Source: Acanthococcus lagerstroemiae (Eukaryota > Arthropoda > Insecta > Hemiptera > Eriococcidae). Taken from it: a stretch of DNA of 64,000 nucleotides. Below the pieces are notes generated by a model, which made no database searches, was not told the DNA's origin, and worked only from the letters and a program-made list of their open reading frames with translations. How positions within the stretch are numbered: the first letter of the stretch is position 1; each line of letters begins with the position of its first letter. Location of the stretch: contig CM063112.1 of assembly GCA_031841125.1 (NCBI GenBank), positions 18,006,603-18,070,602 of the forward strand. The letters run 5' to 3'. Made by a program: the position numbers and the translations under genes. Positions 32,523 to 42,683 of this stretch are shown one piece after another.

Positions 32523-33180
32523 ATGACTCTATCGTGCCTGTATCAAAATGTAATTGGACTAAGGACAAGGTTGGATCAGGTGTACCTGAATAGTCAAGTA
32601 AGCGCCTGTGAAATAGAGACTCTGACTGAGATGTGGCTGCATGCTGGCATACATAATGGCGAGCTTCTTGATGATTGCTTTGTCGTGTTTAAACAGGAAT
32701 ACATCCACTGCACATGCGAGTAGAGGGTGGTGGAATATTACTGGCAGTAAAACGGAACATTCAAGCAGAGCGAATAATAACACGGGAGCTACTTGGAAGT
32801 ACTCGCGAACATATTTGGGTCAAAATTCATAAAAGTAAGAAAAGCCCCTTGTATATCGGTGTATTCTATTTTCCCCCAAACTCGCCCAGGTTGAACTATG
32901 TCGATATTTATGAAAAAATGACCTCACTTGGTATTCTTAACAAGAGAATTCTTCTATCAGGTGATTTTAAGTTACCATATTGTGATCTGCGAAATAAACT
33001 TGAAATTCTCAACCATAAATGCTCGGACCTGCACTCATTCTTGGCTACAAATGGTTTCAGTTCCCTTAATAAAATAAAAAATAATACTAATTGGTAGAAC
33101 TTTGGACTTAGTACTCTCAAATTCTCCATTGGTAACAGTCACAGCAGTAAATTCATTTGTAGACCACACTGGTATGTATG
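32523..33180 (+). pseudogene. Jockey/CR1-type non-LTR element: endonuclease domain (5' half)
   Basis: Frames read QNVIGLRTRLDQVYLNS, LTEMWLHAGIHNGELL and, after one frameshift at about 32720, GGGILLAVKRNIQAE, SPLYIGVFYFPP and RILLSGDFKLPYCDL. These match the exonuclease-endonuclease-phosphatase fold of jockey/CR1/I elements (QNxxGLRTK, GGGVLLAVK, GDFNLP). The D-to-K-flanked GDFK replaces the usual GDFN, removing a catalytic Asn. The sequence breaks off where the foldback element begins; the RT part is 3 kb downstream. Confidence 0.75.
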
Positions 33181-33186
33181 TAGGTA

Positions 33187-34004
33187 CCAGAGCAGTGCAC
33201 GAAATGAGTATATACCTACTCATGTGGTATGTGTATCGTATCGTTTTTCTACAATGCCAAATAGTACTCGGACAATACCGAGTATACTCAGTATTGTAGC
33301 GACAGGTAATCGTTTTCGTACTTAATATGATATTGCCGATTACAAGTATCACTGATAAGGCATCACTACATGCACTATCAAGTATCAACTCGCAACGAAT
33401 ATTATCTGACACTCTACCATCTAACCTACCCTAGGAACATGGTATGAAGATGAAACGCTCGCCCAGAGATGAGTCATAATACAGTGCTTATCATTAAGCG
33501 ATTCCTGAACGACTTGGTATTGGCATTGTGAAACCGACTACTAAGTACATAATTGTAGTCGCTCTACAACGATACAATACCAATGCGTACTCGTGGAATC
33601 GTATTGTTGCAGAGTGACTACAATTACATACTCGGTAGTCAGTTTTACAATGCCGATACCGAGTATACCTACTCATCCAGGAATTGTTTAATGATTAGCG
33701 CTGTATTATGACTCATCTCTGGGCAAGCGTTTCATCTTCATACCATGTTCCTAGGGTAAGTTAGGTAGTAGGGTGTCAGATAATATTCGTTGCGAGTTGA
33801 TACTTGATAGTGCAGTAGTAATGCCTTATCAGTGATACTCTTAATCGGCGATACCATAATATTACGAAAACGATTAGACGGTACCTGTTGCTACAGTACC
33901 AAAGTATACCTACTCAGTATTACCCGAGTACTATTTGGTATCATAGAAAAGCGATACAATACACAGACCACATGAGTATATACTTGTATCGTGCACTGCT
34001 CTGG
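33187..34004. mobile_element. 818-bp foldback element with 6-bp target duplication
   Basis: Left arm starts CCAGAGCAGTGCACGA, right arm ends TCGTGCACTGCTCTGG. It is flanked by TAGGTA at 33181-33186 and 34005-34010. The two arms of about 400 bp pair along their whole length (for example CGTTTTCGTACTTAATATG vs CATAATATTACGAAAACG, and CCTAGGAACATGGTATGAAG vs CTTCATACCATGTTCCTAGG). The loop is short, near 33585-33600. CAGTACCGAGTATAC-like words recur in each arm. No coding capacity. Confidence 0.85.
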
Positions 34005-34033
34005 TAGGTATCCACCTTTGATGGCGGAATTTC

Positions 34034-34389
34034 CAGGGACGTATCGAAGAGTTTGGCCAGGGGAGTAAAAATTGTGAAAGTCCCAACTGACTTGACTCAG
34101 AATTCCCAAGTATCAAAGCAAAAAAAAAAACACAAAAACTTTTGACCTGTTGGATTTTTTCCCAGCTGTCTCAACTCAAAATCCCCAAGTATCAATGCAA
34201 AAGAAGAGAAACCTTTTGACTTGTTGGGTTTTCCCAACTTCTCAACTCAATTCCCAAGTATCAAAGCAAAAGCACAAAAAAAAACCTTTTAACAATTATT
34301 CCAACTCGCTTGACTGAAATGGTAAATTTTTCAACAGCTGAGTGAAAAATTCCTACCGGGGGAGGGGGTCCCCCATCGGTACGTCCCTG
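34034..34389. mobile_element. hAT-type MITE, same family as 25511
   Basis: Starts CAGGGACGTATCGAAGAG, ends ATCGGTACGTCCCTG. The interior has three variants of CTCAACTCAAAATTCCCAAGT followed by ATCAAAGCAAAA and a repeated CTTTTGACxTGTTGG, so it is internally tandem. Flanks GGAATTTC / TGAATTTT are an imperfect 8-bp duplication. Confidence 0.75.
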
Positions 34390-34639
34390 TGAATTTTCTG
34401 GAGCCAGGCCATTATGCAGCCACCTACAATCGCTTAATTGTTCAATAAGTCAAGAAAATTAAATTTTGATTTATTATTCAGAATTTGTTATTATAACTAA
34501 TTACATGGATATTAGCTTCTTTTTTTTTAAATTTTTGGAATTATTTACATATTTATCTACTTTTGTCTACTTTCTACACATTGTCTACATTTTTCTGAAT
34601 TCATTCGATAACAGAACGAAATACAATTTCACCCCCAGA

Positions 34640-34796
34640 TAAGGTGGCTCTAAGGGGAGGTATAACAGACAGCCACTTCAGTTGCAAGGAAAGTAAACAA
34701 ACGCGTATTGATAATGAGAAATTATCAAGACGCGTTTGTTTACTTTTCTTGCAATCAAAATGGCCGTCCATTATACCTCCCTTTAGAGCCGCCTTA
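34640..34796. mobile_element. Near-perfect palindromic MITE, TA-flanked
   Basis: TAAGGTGGCTCTAAGGGGAG and GTATAA pair with TTATACCTCCCTTTAGAGCC and GCCTTA. The inner arms AAGTAAACAAACGCGT and ACGCGTTTGTTTACTT meet at ATTATCAAGA. The two arms of about 75 bp leave a loop of only a few bases. Confidence 0.8.
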
Positions 34797-34896
34797 CCCC
34801 AGGCAGCAGTACTTAAATGTGTTAAGTACATCAAAAACTGTATTGGTCGTGCACAAATGTTGTAAATGAATGGATATAAGGGCAGTATCACAGTAT

Positions 34897-35158
34897 CAGC
34901 GTTGGAAGAACGAATAAGAATGAGAAGAAAAACGGCATGTTCTCAGTTCTTGTTCTCGAACAAGAATGAGAACAAGAAATGATGGCATTGAGAACGTGAG
35001 AACGGGAACATCAGGACCAGGTTGGGAACAAGAACGGGAATGTAGGAAATTATAGGGGTGAGGAGAACAAGGAGCATGAACGAAAGCCATGCAGCTAGAG
35101 AAGAACAAACAAAAACGAAAACAAGATGGAGATGATTTTTGCGTTCTTCATCCAACAC
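34897..35158. mobile_element. MITE, GTTGGAAGAACG family, copy 1
   Basis: The left end GCGTTGGAAGAACGAATAAG is mirrored by TTTTTGCGTTCTTCATCCAA on the right. The interior is an AGAACGGGAAC / GAACAAGAATGAG purine repeat. Frames on the minus strand through it are compositional. Confidence 0.65.
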
Positions 35159-35239
35159 CTTTGCAACTGGCGCAAAAGTAAAATTCTAAAAGCCCAAAAC
35201 CATCAATTATAAATTTTTCTAATAAAGAAATCAACCTGC

Positions 35240-35768
35240 AGTACTCGGATGTTGGAAGAACGAACAAGAACGAAAAAAAAACCGGCATGTTCTCGTTCTG
35301 TGATGGGATTAAGACTGGAATGGGAACAGGACCAAGGTGGGAACAAGCACGGGAATGGGAATGGGAACAATATGGAAACGAGAACGAGAATGGGAACGTT
35401 GGTAATTTTTAGGAGAGGAGAACAAAGAACATGCATGAGAGCCGCTTTATACTGGCTGATAGCTGTAAACGGCGTATTCCCGTTACTTGAAACACCAAAA
35501 AATTGAAACAACTAAGTATTTATACTGCGACCGTTTATACTGGACTTAACCTGATAGTAACTTATGCCTGTAACTTAGAAGTTAAATCGAATCCAACTTC
35601 TACGGCTTATTTCTTGCTTATTCAAGGTTGGTTTATATTGGCCGTTAAGTTTAGGGGTTAAGTTACAGGCATATGGCCAGTATAAAGCGGCCTTGAGAAC
35701 TATAAATTATGCAATTATAAAAGAACGAACGGGAATGGGAACGATGATTTTTGCGTTCTTCCAACACT
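35240..35768. mobile_element. MITE, GTTGGAAGAACG family, copy 2, with nested insertion
   Basis: Left GATGTTGGAAGAACGAACAA, right TTTTTGCGTTCTTCCAACAC. It has the same GAACGGGAATGGGAAC-type interior as copy 1. It is interrupted by another inverted-repeat element at 35446-35690. Confidence 0.7.
35446..35690. mobile_element. Nested MITE, GCCGCTTTATACTGGC ends
   Basis: GCCGCTTTATACTGGC (about 35442) and GCCAGTATAAAGCGGC (about 35676) are exact inverses. CTGTAACTTA and TAAGTTACAG inside also pair. The flanks CATGAGA and CTTGAGA suggest a short imperfect target duplication in the host MITE. Confidence 0.75.
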
Positions 35769-35930
35769 GCTTGGCAAATGTATCAAATACAATTTTTATC
35801 ATGCCAAATGAGCTAAGTGCGCTTGAAATTCTAGACATATGAATAAAAATAATTATTCGCGCCAAATGTATCAAGTGAGTCGTAAAATTTTTATGGAAGG
35901 GCTATACAGTGCATAAATGCAAGTTTAAAC

Positions 35931-35952
35931 TCTTTTTTTTTTTTTTTTTTTA
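35931..35952. repeat. Poly(T) tract
   Basis: About 22 T residues. It may be the tail of a minus-oriented retroposed sequence; no source was identified. Confidence 0.8.
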
Positions 35953-36089
35953 TTGGCATATACTGAAAGGTTAGCAAGTCTCATTCCTTCTTTGAGGAGT
36001 CACATGATGAATAAAATGGAGTACAGAACAGTGAGCGGAAGTAGGTAAATTTTCAAATTGCTCTCCTGAAAAATTAGTAAAATGTCACT

Positions 36090-36740
36090 TAGTCATTTTG
36101 TGCATATCACCATCGAATGTTGAAGATGGAAGCAAATGTTCAAGCAGACCCTAAACAGTTTTGGAGAGATTTGAGAGGTGTGAGAAATTATCGCACATAC
36201 ACTTCTCCGGGAGAGGTTATTGCTAATGTATTTGCTGCTCACTTTGCCAGTATTTACAAACATAAGACAGGACAGGCAGCTTCTACCCAAATTTCTCCCG
36301 GGGATGGCTTGATTGAGGTTGATTGCTGCAAGATATCGAGGTGGCTCTGAAATGCCTCAAGCCCAGGACATCTTTTGAGCCCGATGGTATTCCTTCATAC
36401 ATAGTTCGTGTATGTGGTGCATACGGAGGACTCTTTGTTGCACCATTAGCCCATCTTTACAGTACAATCATTAAAACCAATACATTCCCCTCCATATGGA
36501 AAAAGTATCAAAAGTAGTGTCCTAACAGAAATCCGGTGTGTTACATGATATTGCTAACTATAGGCCCATTTCACGAATATCCCTGCCTAGTAAGATCTTT
36601 GACATGGTTCTGAGGTACGCCAAATTGTACAAACAGTGCGATAAATATCTATCTCCTCATCAACATAGCTTTAGAAGAGGGCTTTCTACACAAACTAATC
36701 TATTAAACTTTAAGAGGAGCTTTCCTTTCTAGAAAAACAA
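36090..36740 (+). pseudogene. Jockey/CR1-type non-LTR element: reverse transcriptase N-terminal part
   Basis: Successive frames read QADPKQFWRDLRGVRNY, DIEVALKCLKPRTSFEPDGI, PLAHLYSTIIKTNTFPSIWK, NYRPISRISLPSKIFDMVLR and SPHQHSFRRGLSTQTNL. These match linker and RT blocks (the usual SxGPDGIP, P--WK--, NYRPIS, Q-GFR-G-ST). Two frameshifts and stops disrupt it. Same strand and type as 32523-33180, so probably one element opened by insertions. Confidence 0.75.
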
Positions 36741-36744
36741 GGAA

Positions 36745-37960
36745 ACACTTTATAAGCCAAGGTATAGTAGTCATAGAATTTTTCAATAGGTATCAATAAG
36801 TTCAACCTTTAAGGAAAATTTGTCGTTTTCGTTTTTGCAAAGTATGCCCCTAGCGCACAAGACAGCGTGTTGAAAACAAAAACTCATGCAGTTAGGTTAC
36901 TTTGGAAGTACAAAAATAGCGTATTATGTGATAAGAATTCGGCTGAAAAACGCTTATATCGTTGCTTCAGGCATGTGTATTTACTATTGCTCAAATTAGC
37001 TTTTGTAATAGAATGGAAAATAAAAGTAAATGTTTAAGTTCTAAAGTTTGTGGAAAAAAATTTGGTTGAAAATTTGAATACCTGACGCATCTTTTTCACA
37101 AGGTTGAGAAGTTTCACCAGTTTCATTTTTGGCCAAAACTTTCTCCTCTCTTTCCGTCGTCTCTTTCGCTAACACTTGTATAACTTTGCTCAGTCTCTTT
37201 CTACCGAGATTTTAAAAAACTATAGTCACTATACAGGAAGTACAAATGTACAATCACAAACAAAAAAGTTCGATATAATAAGTGATTAATAGCGTTTGTA
37301 AACAAGGAAATTACAACAAAAATTATAACTCATCTCTTTCGATTTTGATAGCCTACTGCGATTTCTCTTCAACATGCCCGTATGTTTGCACAATAGTTGG
37401 CAAATTTGGTACCGTTTGTAGTAGCGTTTTTGCTTACGAATAGAATAATCATGAAAAATATAATTATCGTGAGCGATAGAATTTTCCTTTTAGGTTTTTC
37501 TGACGATGAAGAAAAAACAATATTACGAAAATTCTGCCGCTCTAGGCAGCTGCCTAGCTTGCCTACTCGTCCAGCCCTGGGGCCGAGCATTCGCATTGCA
37601 GTGTTCACCTTCACCTTGACCAAGCCACCGTACACTTCGTACCCAGATCGGAAAATTTTTCTGTACTAATTTTCTTGTCAAGCACGTGAGACAGTATGGC
37701 TGGCTCGTAAAGCTGAAAACGCACTTGTGTAAATAAGACAGGAGCTGGCATGAAAAACAGACTGCTCCGCATTAATTGAACTCGTTACACTCTGATATTC
37801 GAACGTCGAGCATTGTCTCGAAATGTTGTATATTTGTTTACGCGAACACAGACGTATTATAGAATTTGCTCCTTTAGTTATATATGGTGTACTAGTTCTG
37901 TTTTTCGAGCAAAAACAAAAACGAAGTAACTTTTTCACGTTTGTGTGCAGCTAGTCAGAC
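36745..37960. other. No gene recognised
   Basis: Unassigned. Open frames of 86-90 codons on both strands at 37369-37938 have no domain or splice support. Confidence 0.5.
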
Positions 37961-37964
37961 ATGA

Positions 37965-39505
37965 GATTCGAACTACGAAAATGTTTGAAGACTGGTGAGT
38001 TTTGGAAATGTTCAAGTCCAGGTTTTCTTAGTAGGTAGAAGATTTCGCTCCGTATTCTGGTGGTATAAATTAGTCATACATGAGCTATAGGTAGACATGA
38101 AATTCGAAAAATGAAAATGTTTGAAGACTGGCACCTAAGTTTGGAAATGTTCATGTCCAAGCTGTCTTAGTAGGTAGAAGACTTTGCTCAGTATTCTGGT
38201 GGAATAAATTAGTCATACATGAGCTAGGTAGACACAATATCTGAATAATGGATATGTTTGAAGACCAGGCCTGACGAGAGGGGGGAGGAGGGAGATTTCC
38301 CCCGGGCTCCGGTCTTGGAAGGGGACCGACCGAAAATACCAATGAAGGCAAAAAATATATGAAAATAATAGAAAACAATTTTTGTGAAGCAAAGCAAAAT
38401 AAAACTGAACAAAAACATTGATAAGTAATCGATGCGGTTGGGTCGATTCGCAGTAGCTGACATACTGACAGGTGATAGCTGCTTTTGTACTTCGTGCGAA
38501 AAATGATTTATTTTCTAGTCCCCCCTGACCCTGAGGCCTGAGTGCGAGTGATTCTGTTCTGATAAAATAATTTCCAACTGAGCCCCATAAAAAATTACCC
38601 CCAGGCCCCAATTTCCTCTCTACGTCCTTGTTGAAGACTGGTGAGTTGGAAATATGTTCAAGCCCAGGCTTTCTTATAGTAGCTAGAGACTTTGCTCAGT
38701 ACATCAATTAGTAATACACGACCTAGAGGTAGATATGAAATCCAAACAATGAAAATATTTGAAGACTGGTGAGTTTGTAAATGTTTAAGTCCAGGCTTTC
38801 TCAGTGGTAGGAGACCTGCTCAGTATTCTGGTGGTATAAATTAGTCATACACGAGCTAGGTAGACATGAAATCCGAAAAATGAAAATGTTGGAAGACTGG
38901 TACCTAAGTTTGGAAAAGTTCATGTGCAAGCTTCCTTAGTAGTAGGAGACTTGCTCAGTATTTTGGTGGTATAAATTAATCATACATGAGCTAGATGGAT
39001 ACGCAATCCAAACAATGACAATTTAAGACTGGTGAATTTGGAAATATTCGAGTCCAGGGTAGGTAGAAGACTTTTCTCAGTATTCTAGTGGTATAAATTA
39101 TACCTAGTCATACATGAGTTAGATACACATGAAATCGGAACAATAAAAATGTTTGAAGACTATGGTGGGTTTGGAAATGTTCAAGTCCAGGGTACGAAGA
39201 AAACTTTGCTCAGTATTCTGGTGGTATAAATTAATATCATACAAGAGCTAGGTAGACACGATATCTGAATGATGAAAATGTTCAAAGACTGATGAGAATG
39301 TTCAAGTCCAGTCTTTCTTAGTATGTAGAAGACTTTGCTCAGCGGTATCAGTTAGTCATACATGAAGTAGGTAGACATGAAATCCAAACAATGAAAATGT
39401 TTGAAGACTGGTGAGTTTGGAAGTATTCAAGTCCGGGTTTTCTCAGTAGTAGGGGACTTGCTCAGTATTTTGGTGTAAATTAGTCATACATAAGCTAGGT
39501 AGCCG
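37965..39505 (+). repeat. Satellite array, unit about 131 bp
   Basis: Each unit contains TAGACATGAAATCCGAA, ATGAAAATGTTTGAAGACTG, GTTCAAGTCCAGG, AGACTTTGCTCAGTATTCTG and GTGGTATAAATTAGTCATAC. Unit starts lie near 37965, 38094, 38230, 38731, 38863, 38997, 39122, 39253 and 39372, spaced 119-136. Units differ by indels and substitutions. The array ends at about 39505, just before an RTE element. Confidence 0.85.
38266..38630. mobile_element. hAT-type insertion in the satellite, perfect 8-bp duplication
   Basis: CAGGCCTGACGAGAGG on the left and CCTCTCTACGTCCTTG on the right are flanked by TTGAAGAC at 38258-38265 and 38631-38638, a motif of the satellite itself. The TIRs are short and imperfect. 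No transposase is present. Confidence 0.8.
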
Positions 39506-39589
39506 GTACTCAAAAAGCCTAGTAAGCGAGGGTAGGTATACTTACAAAAGCGAGGGTAGGAATACTTACAAAATCTCCTGAAAGAAAAA

Positions 39590-40710
39590 GGGGGGGACAT
39601 AATAAAAATTGGCACTTTGAATGTAAGCGTAGGGAAGAGCAAAATAACAAAAAAGGGAATCTTTTTCACTACATGGGAAATAAAGCTGTGGGATTCCTTG
39701 TTAGAGCAGAATTTAAAGACAAGATAAAAGAGATACGAGGATTATCAGATAGAATAGCCATTCTGAAAAGAGAAACGAATAAAACTCAATTAATATGCAT
39801 ATGACGTGGTAGAAGTTGCTATTAAAAAGGGAAACATGAAAAAAGCAAGCCTGATACTGATGGAAGATTGGAATAGCCAAATAGGACAAAGACAAAAGGG
39901 GGGAAATACAAAGGGGAACTTTGGGTATGAGAAACCCAACGAGAGGGGGTGGAGAATGATGAGATTCTGCCAAGAATATAACTTGGAAATAGTAAATAGC
40001 TTTTTCAAGAAAAGACAGGGCAAAAGGTGGTCATGGATTTCTCCCGACTATGTATATAAAACACCGATAGACTACCCAAAAAAAGAAAAGTATATGCTCT
40101 TGAAAATCACAAAGAAATCCCCAAAAGAAAAGTTGGAATTAAATTTAACATCTAGAGTACCTAATTAGAATATAATTAAGTGGAAAAAAAAACACACAGT
40201 TAACAAACAAAGTAATAATAGAGGATACACTTAGAGGGAACAAGAATATTAAAAAGGTGAGAAAGGAGTTCAGTACAGGAACGCACTGGACCACATTCTT
40301 TGAAAATCGAAAAGGGGAAAAGATCTTCGGTAGGGGAGGGTAATAAACGGTGTGATTACAAACTTTTACAAGGAGCTGTACGATGATACAACAAAAAACG
40401 AAAACAGCCCAATTAGGAAAAAAGAAACAGAAATGGAACCAGAATTCCTGCAAAGGGAAATAGAATTAGCTATAAAAGACTTGAAACTAAACGAAAGCCC
40501 AGGACACGATGGAATTACAAACGAGGACATCAAACAAAGGGGTGAAAATTTAGCGGCCACCATAACAAAATGATTTAACAAAATCTTTAAAACATGCACG
40601 ATCTCAGAAAAATGGAAACTCTCCAACATAATAATCCTATTTAAGAAAGGCAACCGCCACAAAATAGAAAACTATCATCCCATAACCCTAAGCCCTACTG
40701 TGAAATAATC
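39590..40710 (+). pseudogene. RTE-type non-LTR retrotransposon, 5' half (endonuclease and start of RT)
   Basis: Starts IIKIGTLNVSVGKSKITKK (39597). A frame at 39806 reads ASLILMEDWNSQIGQRQ, GNFGYEKPNERGWRMMRFCQ and RWSWISPDYVYKTPIDY, the order of RTE endonucleases (GDWNAQIG, NERG, SPDG---IDY). A second frame at 40352 gives REIELAIKDLKLNESPGHDG and, after a stop, HKIENYHPITLSP, the RT entry. Stops and shifts disable it. The RT continues at 42560. Confidence 0.75.
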
Positions 40711-40714
40711 TCGT

Positions 40715-42290
40715 GTAAGCAGAGTAATATTACAACCCAAAAAAATTCATATTTCATATTTATGATTTATACAAATGTATGAAAGGGTGGGAATATAGAT
40801 TATTTCAGCCAATTATAATTAGTTCTGGAAGCTCAGATGCAGTGGAAGACTTGTGATGAGCTTTTATTGCCAGCTCAATGACTAGGCAATATTGTTTATG
40901 TACTGAGAGTCACTATAACAGGAATGAAAAGCCATGGTATGCTAACTAACGGATATTATCAGGAACTTGAATAAGGAACATAAATAATATGCTTCCAAAT
41001 CATAGGATCTTCCGGCATCGGCGTCTTCTTTTAGTTTGGGGTTGCATCATCTAACAGTACATGGAACAAACGCATATACTGTCAGCCATAAGATGTCAAG
41101 ATCAGTGGCGGATCTACTGTGGGGGGGGGGGGTGTTTTGGGGTTCGGACACCCCCTTCGGGCCGAAGAAGGGAAAAAAACGCTTGAGTTTTTAATTTTTC
41201 TCCTGTTTTTGAGTATCTGCAGCACTACAGTCTACAATGTTCATTTTGAAACGATTTAATCACATTATGAAACTTGTCTTCAGAAACTATTTAAAATGAC
41301 ATCCATCGCGGTTTTTTAGAGAGAAGAGGTGGAAAAAGTTTTATTTTCAAAATACCCTCCTTGGAAAATTTCTAGATCCTCCTTAGGTGAAGATAACGGT
41401 AATCTGTATTTATTAGGTGAAGCGCCAACATAGTATTCTAAAGGCGGTTCGTGAAGTCAATACGAAGCGGCGTGTGAGGCTGCTTGAGTGACTTGTACTA
41501 GTGGTCAACATAATGAAAACCTACTTAGGAACTCACAGGTGGATGGTGGATTCAATGTCAAGGACTGCTTGAACATTAAGTGCACCACAATTTAAGGTAG
41601 ACTCGTAATCAAGGATTTCTTGAACACCAAGCACTACTTGAAACGTTCATTTAATGTTGGTCGACACAAGGAGTCGTTAGATATATTGCAGGGTCTGTTG
41701 AAGTTGGCATTTGCCTAACTTGTAACAGTGCCTGTCAACGTTTGCCAGTAGATGGTTAGTAAGAGGGCGAGCGTTAACGAGAGAGCAAGGGCGAGAGATT
41801 AACTGTAAAATAAAATCTTGGATAATGCAACGGTTATCTGACCTGTAAATCTTCACGAGCTTGCTTCAAACACTAACACAAATACTAGCACACGAGTCTG
41901 CTACTTATTGCATGAACCGAAACACTAGCACGAATAAAATTACTAGAAATACGAGCGTATCATGAAAGCGTATCACGAACTGGCTCAACCTTTGCAAAAA
42001 CCGCACTTCTCAACTACATAAAGTTCAACACAACAGAGAACATGGATCTCTTATCGGCTATCGGCTCGGGTATACTGCAGTGGCTGCCTGGTATGAATAA
42101 GATGCATGACGCATTGGTTTATCGTTAGTTTTGGAGTAACAGCCTTAAGCGATTTGGCTTTGTTGAAATGTCTGAGGCTCCGCTATCAACGATAACGAAA
42201 TACTAATGCTGGTAGTCGGAGTTGAAATTCGATGTGATAGGCTCATATGCTTTGCCTTTGTTAACGCATCCGAGGCTATCGCATGTTCAA
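40715..42290. other. Unassigned; one hAT-like end
   Basis: Lies between two RTE segments, so it is probably inserted DNA. CAGTGGCGGATCTACTG followed by a G12 run (41104-41130) and GGACACCCCCTTCGGGCCG has the look of a hAT terminus. No partner end or gene was found. Confidence 0.4.
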
Positions 42291-42296
42291 GATACC

Positions 42297-42445
42297 GGGT
42301 GATGAACGAGAAGTCGCACCATAGGCAAACATGTAGTAACGTGCAACGTGTACGTAATGCATGTAGCGGAGATTGTGTTATCGTGTCGACGCCGCTGCGC
42401 CTTATCACATGTAGGCCCTATGGTGCGACTTCTCGTTCATCACCC
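42297..42445. mobile_element. Palindromic MITE with 30-bp ends
   Basis: GGGTGATGAACGAGAAGTCG then CACCATAGG pairs with CCTATGGTGCGACTTCTCGT then TCATCACCC. TTCAAGATA occurs on both sides just outside (42287 and 42456), not adjacent to the ends. Non-coding. Confidence 0.75.
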
Positions 42446-42554
42446 TGTATGTCACGTTCAAGATATTGACTGACCACATGAATATATGTAATATTTCGAC
42501 TACCTATTAATTTAGTGGGACACTAGTAATTAAAGTCGAAATCGAATTTTTTCG

Positions 42555-42683
42555 ACACCAACGATAGCAAAAATATTTTCAAAAGTCCTTGAAAAACGAC
42601 TACAACCCATATTCATCACGGAACAAGTAATAGAACAAGCAGGGTTCAGAAGGTCCTTCTCAACACTTGACCATCTACATGTT
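42555..42683 (+). pseudogene. RTE-type reverse transcriptase, middle segment
   Basis: Reads TIAKIFSKVLEKRLQPIF, then EQVIEQAGFRRSFSTLDH and LHVMNQ. These are the expected RT blocks following the NYRPI segment at 40680 (KIFSKVLxxRL, EQxGFR--xSTxDH). The frame is cut at the composite hAT element. Confidence 0.75.

Noticed and set aside
34896..35511. Open frames on both strands with coding-like length
   Set aside because: They are products of the GAACGGGAAC purine repeat inside two MITEs.
37369..37938. Overlapping 86-90 codon frames on both strands
   Set aside because: No domain, no splice sites in phase, and both strands are equally open.
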